Shown here: piece after piece, positions 48,329 to 61,447 of the stretch
Position numbering within the stretch: position 1 is the first letter of the stretch
Layout: the number at the start of each line of letters is the position of its first letter
Assembly (NCBI GenBank): GCA_019916065.1
Contig: CM034239.1
Location: 47,939,812 to 48,003,811, forward strand
From: Vitellaria paradoxa
Taxonomy: Eukaryota; Streptophyta; Magnoliopsida; Ericales; Sapotaceae
DNA length: 64,000 nucleotides
Direction of reading: 5' to 3'
Notes under the pieces: generated by a model
The model's input: only the letters and a program-made list of their open reading frames with translations
Database searches by the model: none
What the model was told of the DNA's origin: nothing
Position numbers and translations under genes: made by a program

Positions 48329-49431
48329 GTAGGCTTTGTTTGGTTACAAAGTTGGTTTTTGTTCGAAACTTTTTGTGACCCCGGAGAGTGATCATCCGAC
48401 CAGCAGCCCTCATTTTTACTTGAATAGTCGAAGGTATTGTGTATTTGTCACTCTCAGGAAAAACTGCCCTAGGGTGCTCCCGAGGTCGCGAAAACTCCTG
48501 AACAGTTTTAACCTTTTTTTTCTCATTTCCTTTTAGTTTTTTTTTTTCCATCTTATAACTTTTTTTCATCAAATTTAATTTTTTTTTCAAAATTTATAAC
48601 TTTAATGCGCGTTAAATGTTAATCTCATTCATAAAAAAAAAAAAAAAAAGTTAAAAATTTCATGTTCATTTGGAGGTATGTAAACAGGCAGAGTACTCGT
48701 CTAATTAACAAATCATATTTTCAAATCCATTTATTTTTTTATTATCATTACCGTCTCAGATCTATTTTTTTTTTCTTAAGTTGGAATGCCAAACCCGCTA
48801 AACCTATCCTAAAACTACGAAATCGATTAAGTACAATTAATTAGATTACCTATTAAATATAGTAAATGGCACTCCAAGTTTAACACATGGCTACATTACC
48901 CACATACTTTTTTTTTTTTTTAATTTGAGAGGCTAACATAGCAATGTTATATCAGCTCAATGACTTGTGTTCATGACCATTAAATTAAAATTCAACAGTT
49001 AAGATGTATTTACATTTTTTTGAATTAAAATAGTGTGAATGCATTTGAATAATTAGATTTTAACCCAACGACCCTTACATCATTATCATGGAGCTGACAT
49101 ATTTTCATTTTTTTCACAAATCTATTATCAAACCAATTACAAAAAAAAAAAAAAAAAAAATCAAACATAAACAAATCTCAATATTTCTAACATAAGTTTC
49201 ATTATTCAACACTTAAAACAAAATAAGAATAAAAGTATTCAACAGAACTACAAATTAAAAAAATTATATATTATATTATATTTTATTATTTCAAGAATAA
49301 AATTATAAATATATAAATATATACTGTGTTATATTAAATGGATGCTTGGCGAGTACCTTATAGGTACTAGGTATCCTATAAGTATAAATGAATATCGGGT
49401 ACCCTATAAGCAAATTTCAAACCTACACAGG
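48329..49431. other. AT-rich flank of the retrotransposon, no gene
   Basis: Contains T- and A-runs and a repeated phrase, gtacc(tta)tagg / ggtaccctata, at 49,350-49,405. Nothing coding. Confidence 0.5.
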
Positions 49432-50949
49432 TGCTTGATCTTGTTTAATTACCTCACTCCAAGATAAAAGCTCAAATGAAAATTCAGATTATAAATTCAA
49501 ATTTAAAGAAAATGTTAAGTGAGGTAAATCAAGACAAGTTTTCCCCCAAGTGCAAGGTGTGGTTGAAGCACAAAATAACTGGTAAGTCTCAGGTCATTTC
49601 CACAGGGATCTAGGGAGTAATGAAGTGAATGACTCTAATGGAGATTAATTTGGCAAAACATAACTCACAGAAAAATGTAAAATAGAAAATTAAAATCTGA
49701 TTTGGTTGGTTGATGATTTTGAAATAACTTTCCAAAAGCAAAGTGAATTTAAACTAAAAGATTAAGTGATAAAATAGTTGAGCAAGGCAAGTCTAATACC
49801 AATCCAAATGAACTTCAAGTGCCAAGAGTTTATAAATTACCAAATCAATTTGTACTGGTTTTTGTGAGAAAATTAATTTCAATTGAAACAAACCATGGAT
49901 TAAACACTCAATGTGCATAACCTATTTTAAGGACAATAGGAGTTCTAATTCTAGCAACCCACATACAACAATGTCATGAGAGTTCTAAGTTAAGCAACAC
50001 CTATGAACTCATCAATAGGATATACAAAGTTGGATTAATCGGGTCTTGAATCAATGAGTTCTAAAACACCCAGCTGCAAATTGACTTGATAACTATAAGA
50101 ACTCAAAGTAAATTCATGAAGTTCGGCCACTTGAGATTCATTGGAAGGGCATTACCCTTGCCTTGGCTCAAGAAATCTTAGCCGAGCATGTTAAAAAGAA
50201 GAAAAACAGAAGTGCAAATCTGATTCAAAGACATTACAATCTGAAATTGAAAGTTTAATGGATTTAGACTTGAAAATCTGATTACAGAAATTGGAATGAA
50301 TTCAATGTGTAAATCTCCAAAACTCTAATGCTGAATTGAAATTCCAACATAAAACTCTGAACTCTCCATGAAAAACTCTCCAAAACTCCCTACGAATTCT
50401 GAATTTCTTCCCCAAAAATGTTCTCTGTTTTCGTCGCGTGGGTCTCACTCCCAATCTTTCTTCCTTCTCTCTCCTCCTTTTCTCTCTCCTCTAACCGAAT
50501 GTTCTTCTCATGATGGCTTCTTCTCTCTCCTATATCTTTTCCTGATTTGCCCTCCCTGGATTGCAGGTTACATCACGTGGGGAAGTTGGGATCACATGGA
50601 ATTCGTTGCTGTGAAGAAGCTTATATTCGAATACAGTAAAACCATATTCGAATATGATCCCCTGCTGCAGAAATTTCCAGAATAGTAATTCTGATCTCTT
50701 TGCATTGGTTTCAACTGAATTTTCTTCTTCTTCTGAAATAGCTTCAATCCTTTGATGTGTTATGCAGCATGCTTTCTTCTCAACATCCTCAATGTAGCTT
50801 AATTTCTTGTTCTTGTGATGGAAATCAACACACATTCTACTTTGGGGATATGGAGATGAAATCTGCACAAAACATAGATTTTATGTCTTTTTATGATGTG
50901 TGCAAGTGTAATTTAAATGTATAAATATGTAACAATTGATGTCCAATCA
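49432..50949 (-). repeat. 3' LTR of the Athila element (left in this window)
   Basis: 1,518 bp, begins tgcttgatcttg and ends gtccaatca. Two ATTCGAAT palindromes at 50625 and 50646. The 105- and 112-codon frames within it are shared by both LTRs and have no recognisable product. Confidence 0.95.
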
Positions 50950-50950
50950 C

Positions 50951-50960
50951 ACACCCCCCA
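50951..50960 (-). other. Polypurine tract
   Basis: Read on the minus strand, a G-run (ttggggggtgtg) directly precedes the 3' LTR. It primes plus-strand DNA synthesis. Confidence 0.75.
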
Positions 50961-52647
50961 ACTACAACATTACTAGTCCCTAGTAATGCTTCTAATAGAA
51001 GAAATAGGAGAGAAATCCAAAAGCATTAATTTCATTTCAATTTGAATGATATTTCAGCTATTCATATGGAATTAGTCAACACCAAAAGCAAAAATTTTCA
51101 TAAGCAAAGTTTAAAATTTAAAATTTTATAAGAGATGTGAAACTTGCCAAATGTGTGAAATGAATGTGAATGAATAGCAGCTTTTAACTCTATCAATCTT
51201 AACATACATCTTTTAGAACTTCATTTAATCCTGAACTTTGCATTCCATTTCATTCCCAAGTTTTGACTTCAAATCTCACCTTGAAATTCACTCCAAAGAA
51301 AATAGAGCACACAAGGTTTCACTCAAGATGCCCCTATTAAGAGTAAATGTTCATCAAATTCGAGAAGGTGGCATCAACAAGTCAAAAACAATGTATTCAA
51401 GAAAGAATTAGACTTGGCATAACTCCATGAAGGAATGATGTAGCAAAGTAATTTCAGAATTTTAACCATGATTCCCTAATTCCTAAATTTCACAATTGAA
51501 TGAAAATTCTTTCAAAGATCAATTAGGACTTGTAATGGGTTGTAATGGGGCCATGAGGTTTAATAAGGTAATAGAAGGGAAGGATTAGGAATTCAAAAAC
51601 TGATTTGGAACACTGAAATAAACTTTCTTCCACCCTTCTCCAATTCATTTTTTTTTTTTTAAATTGACCTCTAGTGAATGTATTTCAAAAGTAAAACAGT
51701 TTCCACCTTTTTGATTTTCTTTTTATCAACAATTTCCCTTAACAATTCCTTTTTCCTCATTCCATTCATTTTTTTTCTTTCTTCTCACCTCCAAATCCCA
51801 AAATGTTGTTTATTTCTCTTCCTTAATATTTTCAGTGTATTCCAATCTGTTAGGGAAGGCTAAAGAGCATTCATAATGGTTAAAGGTATGATGTGGTAAG
51901 GATAAAGAAGTATGAATGCTCTAATAAAGCTCAAACTTGGCTCCAAGGATGATGTTCATCAAAGAAAGGCATTCCAAGCTCAAATGTTAAGAAAAATGCC
52001 TAATATCATTTCTATGATTTCATTCCATTCAACCATAAAAGTTAAAAATCAGAAGTCTAGTTCCATGCATCCATCACTTCACATACACCCAAAGCAAAAT
52101 AATATAAGTGGAGTTATTGAAGAAATTTGAAGTGCAAAAAGCTTGAGCTTTTGGAAAGCCCTTAGAGTAAATGAAGTCTCTCATGAACAAAGTTTAAGGC
52201 TCAAATATCTCACTTCAGGTTTTAAGTCTCCACTATATCTGGAAATCCATAAAACACATTATTCATTCATAAATTCATTCCTCAAGACAAATGTTAGATC
52301 AACAATCCTCAAACTAAATCCATTCACACACTTTTCAACTTAAAAACACATGGCAACCACAACAACTCTTAAAATTTCATACTTCAACTCAGCTCAATCC
52401 AATTTATGCAAATGACATCACTAATTCCAAGAAAACAGAAATTTCATTCATTCCAAGTTGTAAGTTCAAAGTCATAGGTAGCAAAAGTAAAGCAAAACAA
52501 CTTAAACCTAATCAAAAGAAACAAACAGCAGGAACATTAATCCAAATCCTATTATTGACAAAACATATTTGAAATATTCTGAAGATTTGCTGTCAAAAAT
52601 CTGGTTTCAAGGACAAAAGAGTCTGGATCATGGCTGAAGTACTGAAA
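50961..52647 (-). other. Non-coding region between ORF3 and the 3' LTR
   Basis: About 1.7 kb without a long frame. Usual for Athila elements, where packaging or termination signals may lie. No ATTCGAAT pair here except the one at its ORF3 edge (52674/52694). Confidence 0.6.
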
Positions 52648-54027
52648 TTAAGCATTTCTCCCTTTTTGACTCCATTCGAATATGCTTTCCACCATTCGAA
52701 TAAGCTTCTGCTGCCCCTGTCTCAGCTCACTCACTTCCCTCATCAGCACTTCCTGATTTTTCTGGATTAATGTCAAGTTCTCCTCTGTGCTCATGGGGGC
52801 TGCTTCAGTTGCCTCCTCCTCTGCTGGCTGCTGCTGGTTGTTCTCAACTACAGATGGAGCAGCCTTCTTCAATTGTCCTCGACTTCGATTCATAGATATC
52901 TTGTCTATCAAAGGAGCAGCTTTCACAATGGCCATTCCTACCTCTTCCTCTATTCCCAAAAAGTGCTGAATTATCTCTGTAATTAAATCTCCAAAAGGTA
53001 GCCCAGCAGTGGATTCTGGTTTCTCTACCACATGAGAAATAACCAACCAAATGTGGTAAGGTAAATCCATGGGAATGCCTAACAACATCTTTCCCATAAT
53101 CATGGCTTGTTCAAGAGTGATGGTTGACTTGTAAGCATGGGGCAGAAATAAAGAACAGACCAGCATGTGAAGGATATTACTTTTGGGAGTAATTCCTGAC
53201 TTGGACATCCTAGAAGTGGTCCATTGAGCTCGAGGGTTGGCTGTGAAGAGCCTAGCCAAATTGTCCTTATGCAATTGCTTCTCCCATTTTGCTTTTTGTT
53301 TAGGTGTGGATTCGGGTATTCTTTCAACAGGCAAGTGACCTATGAAAGAAATCTTCTCAAGATTCAAACTAATTCTCTTCCCTCTAACCTTAGAGTTTAT
53401 CTCAGGTCTCCCATGAATCATACCCACTTCAGCATTTGAGTAAAACTCTCTCACATATCGTACCACAGCCCTCCTACTGGTTGTAACCCAATGTACCCAG
53501 CCCCTTTGCTCAAATAGTTCTAACAATTCATAGGGTGGTTCATTGTAATCCTCCAATTTAATTCCTCTTTCAGTCAACACAGCTCTCTTGCTGTAATTCT
53601 CATCATATTTCAGCTTTGAAGCTTTGTTGGAAAACCTCAAATTATCAAAAGAACCCTCATCAAAAAGATCATGGTCAGTTTGTGCTTCAGGTTCATCCAA
53701 AAGAACATTTTCAGAGGTATGGACCTCATCCTCAGGAGCAGAGGTGTGTTCCTTAGTCGGCACATTCTCAGGAACTCCATCAGAATTTTCCTTTTCAACA
53801 TTAGAGACATGATCATCATGTCTCTCACTCAAACTCTCATTTCCTACAGAATGGAATGATTCTGTTCTAGAGGAAGACCTACGGTCTGATTTAGAAGATG
53901 ACAGTTCATATGTTATGGGTTCCTGAACAACAAGTGAAGAACCCTTACCATGTTGGCTCAAAATCCTCATGCTCCTTCTTTTAGCCTTACCTTTGTAAGC
54001 CATCTTCTTCATCCTCTTTGGTGGCAT
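52648..54027 (-). CDS. Athila ORF3 in the env position: plant retrotransposon-associated protein
   Basis: 459 aa, fully open, unlike gag-pol. The N-terminus is basic (MPPKRMKKMAYKGKAKRRSM), then an acidic Ser-rich linker (about 40-130). A conserved middle (about 165-345) contains LFEQRGWVHW, VVRYVREFYSNAEV and KVRGKRISL, the pattern of the plant transposon-associated domain common in Athila elements. The tail is Q/E-rich and ends in a coiled coil (LIQKNQEVLMREVSELRQGQ). No signal peptide and no clear membrane segment, so it does not look like a membrane envelope protein. Its function is not known; basic head and coiled coil would suit a nucleic-acid-binding or structural protein. Confidence 0.85.
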   Translation of the reverse strand: MPPKRMKKMAYKGKAKRRSMRILSQHGKGSSLVVQEPITYELSSSKSDRRSSSRTESFHSVGNESLSERHDDHVSNVEKENSDGVPENVPTKEHTSAPEDEVHTSENVLLDEPEAQTDHDLFDEGSFDNLRFSNKASKLKYDENYSKRAVLTERGIKLEDYNEPPYELLELFEQRGWVHWVTTSRRAVVRYVREFYSNAEVGMIHGRPEINSKVRGKRISLNLEKISFIGHLPVERIPESTPKQKAKWEKQLHKDNLARLFTANPRAQWTTSRMSKSGITPKSNILHMLVCSLFLPHAYKSTITLEQAMIMGKMLLGIPMDLPYHIWLVISHVVEKPESTAGLPFGDLITEIIQHFLGIEEEVGMAIVKAAPLIDKISMNRSRGQLKKAAPSVVENNQQQPAEEEATEAAPMSTEENLTLIQKNQEVLMREVSELRQGQQKLIRMVESIFEWSQKGRNA

Positions 54028-55497
54028 CTTGCTTCAGTTGATTTTTCACCCTTTATCAGAAATTCTCCAAAGCTGTAAACCCTAGCTTCTTCAATCGCAG
54101 CTCTGTATCTGAATCTTCCTTTCAATGTCAACTCAAAATCTCACTCAAATAATATGAAAGTAAAAGACTGGAAGAAGATGTGGAATGGTGAAGGTTTCAG
54201 GGTCGTGGGCACCCGGGCTCGTATTCGAATAGAACAGGACCTTAAATGGGGCCACTCACGGGTATATACAGGATTTAAAACCGACATCATATTCGAATAC
54301 CCAGACCCATATTCGAATACAGGTTATCAGCAATTTGCAATTCCAGTGTCCAGAAAACCAGAAATTCTTCCCCATTTCTTAAGAATACTCAAATTAAGTT
54401 TTGCCAACAGCTAGGATTCGAAAATTATTTCAAAAGAAATAACTAATTCAAAAAGGAGTTTTGCAATTTTTCCAAATTTTCAAAAAAAAAAAAAAAAAAT
54501 TTCAAATTTTCAACATATGCAAACTCAAACTGACATAAGCATGATCTTAATTCAATTCAAGCAATTCCAAATCATATTCAAAACATTCTGATCATATCCA
54601 ATCACTCAATTCAGCAAATTACAGTAAAAATACTATTCACATCCACAAACTCAGATTGTGTTCCCCCCAACTAAAAACAAGCATTGTCCTCAATGCACAA
54701 ACAAGTCAATCAATTTAGAATAAAGTGCAAAAGGAAAAGAGGTACCTGCTGAGTTTAAGGTTAACATGTTTGAGTGATGTAGACCAGCTGAAACTCCAAG
54801 GTATTACCAAAACAGTTGCTCCCCCCAACTTGTTCAATGCAATATTCTCAAAGAAAATGCAAATCAGTAGAACCAAAACAATACAAAATGGGTTGAGTGT
54901 AATTAAGGAGCAGTGAGGTTTTGCCAAGCATCAAATATGCAAGATGGGTTGTTGTTCACAGATGAGATTTTGTGCTCAGATGGCCTATTCAAATGACTAT
55001 TCAGCTATTCGAATGAGATGAATTTCTCATCTGATTTGGACTTATAGCAGTACCAAATTTGATCAGTTTTTGTTGCACCTGCTGATGTGACTTGATCCTT
55101 AATGAAGCATGCTCAATTGAAATTCTTTGGCTGCATTCTGAAACACTTTGAAAGCATGTGCTACCCACTTTGGTTAATGCATTATACTCCCAAAACAAAT
55201 CAAGCAAATGCATTTATTCCATTTGACTCTCAAGTAGGTCCACCACAAGTGATGTTGCTACCTCAAATAGCACATGTCAGTTCCAACCTTTGAAAATTCA
55301 AATATCAGTAAAGCATAAAGCAGAAATTCTCAATTCTTCATGAAACTTGCTGAAACCAATGTGTTAAAACTTGCAAACTGAAAATTTTTTTTTTTTTAGA
55401 TGAAAGAAAAAGAATTACAAAAACCAAAGAAAACAGAAAATCAAAAACATAACAGAACCTACACTATTATGATACAAAGTCAGAATCATTTCTTCAT
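54028..55497 (-). other. Spacer between pol and the env-position ORF
   Basis: Non-coding by eye. It contains an A-run, several ATTCGAAT sites (54223, 54291, 54311, 55007) and one altered site (ATTCAAAT, 54987). Confidence 0.6.
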
Positions 55498-56271
55498 TCA
55501 AACAGAATTTGGGGGATCTTCAAGATCCCAACTCTCCACTTCAGCAACAAAATTCTCATGATACTCTTTCAATCTCTGTCCATTCACTCTAAAAACATTT
55601 TTGGAGGTTGGATTTTGAATGTCAACAGCCCCAAACTCAGTGATGTTCTGAATCACATATGGACCACTCCATCTGGACTTCAATTTCTCGGGAAACAAGT
55701 GTAACCTTGAGTCATACAACAAGACCTTTTGACCCACAAACAACTCTCTTTTGAGGATATGTGTATCATGCCATTTCTTCACTCTATCCTTGGTGATCTT
55801 AGCATTCTCATATGCATCATTCCTAATCTCCTCAAGCTCATTTAGTTGCAATTTTCTTTGAAAACTAGATTCAGTGATGCTCTCATTAAAATGTCTCACT
55901 GCCCAAAAGGCCTTGTGTTCAAGTTCCACAGGAAGATGACAAGCTTTTCCATACACTAACCTATAAGGAGACATGCCTAGGATAGTCTTGTAGGCAGTCC
56001 TATAAGCCCAAAGTGCATCAACCAATTTCAAAGACCAATCTTTCCTTGTGGGATTCACTGTTTTTTCAATGATTCTTTTGATCTCTCTATTGGCTAATTC
56101 AGCTTGTCCACTTGTTTGGGGGTGGTAAGATGTTCCAACCTTGTGTAACACCCCATACTTCTTCATCAAAAGACCAACATGTCTATTGCAAAAATGTGTT
56201 CCCCCATCACTTATCATGGCCTTTGGCATTCCAAATCTTGAAAACACATTTTCCTTCAAAAATTTTATCAC
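55498..56271 (-). pseudogene. pol: Athila integrase, C-terminal two thirds
   Basis: 257 aa in the same frame as the preceding pol part, separated by a single stop codon. It has the second catalytic Asp (MISDGGTHF) and the Glu ([11 protein letters not shown]), then [20 protein letters not shown] and the GPYVIQNI C-terminal fold. No chromodomain, as expected for Athila. Confidence 0.92.
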
Positions 56272-56310
56272 TACCTTGTGGTCATTGGTCTTAGTTGGTA
56301 TGGCTTCTAT

Positions 56311-59202
56311 TCACTTTGAAACATAATCCACTGCCACTAAAATATACTCATTGCCAAATGAATTCACAAATGGTCCCATAAAATCCATACCCCAACAATC
56401 AAAGATATCAAGCACATAAATGGGGTGAAGTGGCATCATGTTTCTCCTAGTGATCTTACCAAGCCTTTGACACCTATCACAAGCAACACAAAAGGCATGC
56501 ACATCCCTAAACATGGTAGGCCAAAACAATCCACTCTGTAAAATTTTTGCCACTGTCTTCCTAGCTGAAAAATGACCTCCACATGCAAGAGTATGACAAA
56601 AACTAATGACACTCTGTACTTCACTCTCGGGTATGCATCTCCTTATGACTTGATCTGAGCAATACTTAAACAAATAAGGGTCATCCCAGAAAAAGTGTCT
56701 CACATTCCTAAAGAACTTTCTTCTATCCAACATGGTCCAGTGAGAAGGCACAATACCTGAAGCTAGGTAGTTGGCTATATCTGCAAACCAAGGTACCTCA
56801 GAAGAGTCTATGTGGAACAACTGCTCATCAGGGAATGTCTCATTGATGGGAGAATCAAAAGACGCTAAATCTTGATGTGGGAGTCTAGAAAGGTGATCAG
56901 CAACTACATTTTCAACTCCCTTTTTGTCCTTGATTTCTAAATCAAATTCTTGAAGCAGAAGAATCCATCTAATAAGTCTAGGCTTAGCATCAGGTTTGGT
57001 CAAGAGATACTTCAAAGCAGCATGGTCAGTGTATACTATGACATGAGAACCTACCAGGTATGATCTGAACTTGTCCAAGGCATATACTACTGCTAGCAAC
57101 TCCTTCTCAGTAGTAGTGTAATTCCTTTGTGCTTCACTAAGAGTTTTGCTAGCATAGTACAACACATGTGGTCTCCTATCCCTCCTCTGTCCTAGCACTG
57201 CACCAATGGCACAATCACTAGCATCACACATGATCTCAAATGGTAAAGTCCAGTCTGGTGGCTGCATAATGGGAGCTAAGGTGAGCAAACTCTTAAGTTT
57301 ATCAAATGAGGCCTGACACTCTGGTGTCCAATCAAAGGGAACATCCTGGGATAGAAGGTTGTACAAAGGTCTAGCAATGGCACTGAATGATGCAATAAAC
57401 CTTCTATAAAACCCAGCATGGCCAAGAAATGATCTGATATCCTTAACACATCTAGGGGTAGGAAGTTTTTGAATAATTTCCACTTTAGCTTTGTCTACTT
57501 CTATCCCCCTAGAAGACACTATGTGGCCAAGGACAATTCCATGAGTTACCATAAAGTGGCATTTTTCCCAATTCAAAACCAAGTTTTTCTCCTCACATCT
57601 AATCAAAACCTTCTCTAAGTTTCCCAAACATGTATCAAAGTCACTGCCATATACTGAAAAGTCATCCATAAAAACTTCAAGGAATCTCTCTACAAAATCA
57701 CTAAACAGACTCATCATACATCTCTGAAATGTTGCAGGAGCATTGCAAAGACCAAAAGGCATACGCCTATATGCAAATGTGCCAAATGGGCAAGTGAATG
57801 TGGTCTTTTCTTGATCCTCCAATGCAATCTCAATCTGATTATACCCAGAGTAACCATCCAAGAAACAGTAAAATGCATGCCCTGCCACTCTTTCCAATAC
57901 CTGATCTAGGAATGGAAGAGGGAAGTGATCTTTCCTTGTGACTGCATTCAACTTTCTATAATCTATGCACATGCGCCATCCTGTTTGAATGCGCATTGGA
58001 ACTAATTCCTCTTTTTCATTCTTAATCACAGTCACTCCAGATTTCTTAGGCACTACCTGAGTTGGACTCACCCACTTAGAATCTGAGATGGGGTAGATAA
58101 TTCCAGCATCCAAAAGCTTGATTACCTCCCCTCTAACAACCTCTTTCATGTTAGGGTTAAGTCTCCTTTGCATTTGCCTAATAGGCTTGGCCTCATCCTC
58201 CAAAAATATTCTATGCGTGCAAATCAATGGACTTATTCCCTGCAGGTCTGCTATAGTCCAGCCCAAAGCTCCTCTATGCTTCCTCAAGACTTCCACAAGT
58301 CTATTTTCTTGGTCCAAACTCAGCTGAGATGAAATGACAGCTGGATAGGACTCTCCCGCACCTAAAAATACATATTTCAAGTCACTTGGCAAAGGTTTTC
58401 TCTCAGGTTTTGGTGGCTGGTCCAAAAATGACAGAGGCTTGGCTATGGACAGCTCTAAAGACTCAACAGATGGTCTCCACTGATTCATCATCAGCACTGA
58501 ATTTTTCATTTCCTCAAATTCTCCTCCCTCACAATTCTCCAAGTCACAATCAGCTAGGAAATCTACTTGCTCATTATTCACTAAGGCTTTCTCCAAAGGG
58601 TCATCAAAATACTCTCTATCAAAGTGATCTTGAGTGGTTGTTTGAATCCAATCAACTTCCTCTACTTCCTCATAATCACTCGGCTGTTTGGTCACCTTGA
58701 AGATGTTTTTCTCAATTGTCATGTTTCCAAAGGAGAACTTGATAACTTCAGTTCTACAATTGATCAAGGCATTTGAGGTGGCCAAAAATGGTCTTCCTAG
58801 GATAACAGGTACAGCTGGTTGGTTTCCTTGAATGGGCTGAGTGTCTAGCACTATAAAGTCCACTGGAAAGTAAAAATGATCCACTTGAATCAAGACATCC
58901 TCAACCACACCCCTAGGGACTTTAACTGACCTATCAGCAAGTTGTAGTGTCACCCTAGTAGGTCTAAGTTCTCCCAACCCCAGCTGTTTGTAAACAGTGA
59001 ATGGTAAGAGGTTGACACTTGCACCTAAATCTAGCAAAGCTTGATCTACCCTTTGATTCCCAATTAAGCATGCTATGGTGGGGCAACCTGGATCTTTATA
59101 TTTGGGAGGAGTTTTAAATTGCAAAATGGAGCTCACTTGTTCAGTCAAAAATGCTCTTTCTTTCACATTCATTTTCCTCTTAACAGTACACAAATCTTTC
59201 AA
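56311..59202 (-). pseudogene. pol: Athila pol: protease, RT, RNase H and integrase N-terminus
   Basis: 963 aa. Protease near residues 40-150 (ALLDLGASVNLLP, VILGRPFL). Reverse transcriptase about 330-640 (WRMCIDYRKLN, MPFGLCNAPATFQ, catalytic FMDD in EVFMDDFSVYG). RNase H about 680-780 (CDASDCAIGAVLG, TEKELLAVVYA, YTDHAALKYL). Integrase zinc finger (HTLACGGHFSARKT ... CVACDRC) and the first catalytic Asp (GMDFMGPF). A stop at 56,311 splits the integrase core; the frame then continues in 56271-55498. The upstream junction with gag has lost frame near 59,210. Confidence 0.92.
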
Positions 59203-59374
59203 AAATTTTCATAGGATGGATTTTGTTTAATTGCATCAAGTAAGGGAATATTGATTCTGACTTGTTTGAACAATTCATAGATGTCAGAATTCAAATTATC
59301 TTTCTTGGCTTTGTTCAATCTTTGTGGAAATGGAAGTTTTGGAACAAATTCAGATTTGTCCAACTTGGTTTTAT

Positions 59375-61447
59375 TCAAAATTTCTTTATTTTCAAAATCT
59401 TTCTCACTCTTTTCAAACTGATTTTCTTCAGAAATTTTTTCTTATTGTCAGAAATTTCCTCTTTGTTTTCAGAATTTACCTGCTCTGTTCTCTGGATTCT
59501 GATTTGCTGCTTACTGCTATTCGAATCTTGCTTGCTGGTATTCGAATATCCCTTTGGCTGCATCAGAATTTCCTGATTTTCTTGGCTCAAATTCTGCTTT
59601 TCCTCAAGTTTCCTGCTGTCCAACTTGTTGTCCCCAATTAGTCTTTCATTTTGCTTCAATTCTTGCTCTTCATTCTGAAACATGACTTCTTTCTCAGAAG
59701 TGCTAAATTGCTATTTCTGTTCACTTTCTGTTCTGCTGTCCAATTTCTGTTTCAGCTGCATTTCCTCTTCATTTCTCATTATTTTTTGCTCATTTTCTTC
59801 CTCAATTTCTTCAGCAGGTGGTTTGTAATCTGGCTTGACAATTTGTTTACCACTTCTCAATGTTGAAACAGCTTGTACATGCTCCAGATTTTCATTTGCA
59901 GCAGATGAAGATGATTCACTGAAATGAACTTGGCTTGTAGGATTTGGTCTTGGCTGAGATGGAAGCTTTCCTGATTCTCTGATGGTTAAAGCTTGAGTTA
60001 GCTTTGACAATTGACTTCAGATGTCTTCCATGGCCCTGTTTGTCTGCTCTTGAAACTTGGAATTCTGATTGTTGGTTCCAATCTGCCCTTGCATAAATTG
60101 TTGCAAGGTGTCTTCCAAAGATCTTTTGTGAGGTGGCTGATAAAAATTTGTATTCTGCTGAGGTTGAAAAGGCTGAGAAGGAAATGGTTGGGGTTGCACA
60201 TTTTGTTGAGGTTGGTATTGTTGGTTCTGTGCTTCTGCTTTCTAAGAAAGGTTTGGATGATTTCTGTAGCCAGGGTTGTAGCTATTCGAATATGGACTAT
60301 GGCCTTGCGAATATGTGTTCATCCCCTGATTTTGATTGAAGGGTCTTGCAGCTTGTGTGGGATTTGCTTGACCATAGAGAACTTCCTTAAAGGCTGGAAG
60401 TGTTGGGCAATCATCAGTCCTGTGGTCTGCGGTTTCACACATCACACACTTCACTTCACTCTCCTTCAATGTTTGCTTCTTTTGCTCCATCAATTCAATC
60501 TTTCTTGACAATGCAGCCAACCTAGCTCCAACATCATCTGCCTCATTGAGATGGAACTTTCCTCTATCATTTGATCTGTCAGAAAATTCAGAACAAAATG
60601 GGGAGACTACCTCCCACTGTTTAGTGTTTTCAGCTAAAGCATCAAAGAAATGTAAAGCCTCTTCAGCAGTTTTGTCATAGAATTCACCATTACATATGGT
60701 GGCAACCAACATTTTCAGATTTGGAGTTAATGCATTATGGAAAAAATTAACAATTCTCCAAGATTCAAAATCATGATGTGGACATGCTTGCAATAATTCC
60801 TTGAATCTTTCCCATGCTTGAGCAAATGTTTCATTGGATTTACACACAAAATTCATTATTTGCTGTTGAAGAATCACAGTTCTATTTGCAGGAAAACACT
60901 TCTTCAAAAATTTTGTTTGCATGTCTCTCCAAGTACCTATTGATCTAGGCTCAAGTGAATTCAACCACATTTTTGCCTTGTCTTTCAATGAAAATGGAAA
61001 TAATTTAAGCCTAACCATGTCCTCATTAACATTCCTATCCATGCAAGTTCCACAAACATCTTCAAATTCTTTCATATGCATATAAGGATTTTCTGAGTCC
61101 ATGCCATGAAAAGTTGGTAAAAGCTGAATTGTTCCAGGTTTAAGATAAAAATTCTGATGTCCATTTGGAAGAACAATGCAAGATGGAGTGGTTTGTCTAG
61201 CTGGATAAAGATATTCCCGGAGAGGTCTAAGGATGTTTTGATCCATTTGATCATTCTCTCCTTGAACACTTCCTTCCGGCAGAACAGGTGGTGGTGGATC
61301 CATATGTGCAACAGAAAATTCAGATTGGGAATGTAGTGCAGCAAATTCAATCAATTCAGCAAGGGAAGATGGAGAATGCAATTCAAATCTGTTTCCAACA
61401 AGTTTACCAGACCTTAAAAGCATAAACAGAAATTCAGACTGAAACAA
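59375..61447 (-). pseudogene. gag: Athila gag, interrupted by in-frame stops
   Basis: First open part 61447-60242 (401 aa): the retrotransposon capsid domain in the middle (LLPTFHGMDSENPYMHMKEF, KAKMWLNSL, FLKKCFP, ETFAQAWERFKELL) and a CCHC zinc knuckle (CVMCETADHRTDDC) near residue 335. The same frame continues past stops near 60,242, 60,017 and 59,711 and ends at a stop at 59,375, with Q/N-rich and then K/E-rich linker sequence. The region leads into protease, but the last ~170 bp are shifted in frame. A functional Gag-Pol cannot be read through. Confidence 0.85.

Noticed and set aside
48660..48740. tRNA-like stretch (aggcagagtactcg ... tttcaaatcc)
   Set aside because: Resembles A and B boxes, but no cloverleaf with paired acceptor stem can be drawn; at most a decayed SINE.
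50368..50868. 105- and 112-aa ORFs in the LTR (also at 62714-63214)
   Set aside because: Present only because the LTRs are near-identical; no recognisable protein.
52648..54027. Calling ORF3 a true envelope glycoprotein
   Set aside because: No signal peptide or membrane segment is visible; only its position suggests env.
60011..60508. 165-aa plus-strand ORF
   Set aside because: Antisense shadow of the gag C-terminal linker.
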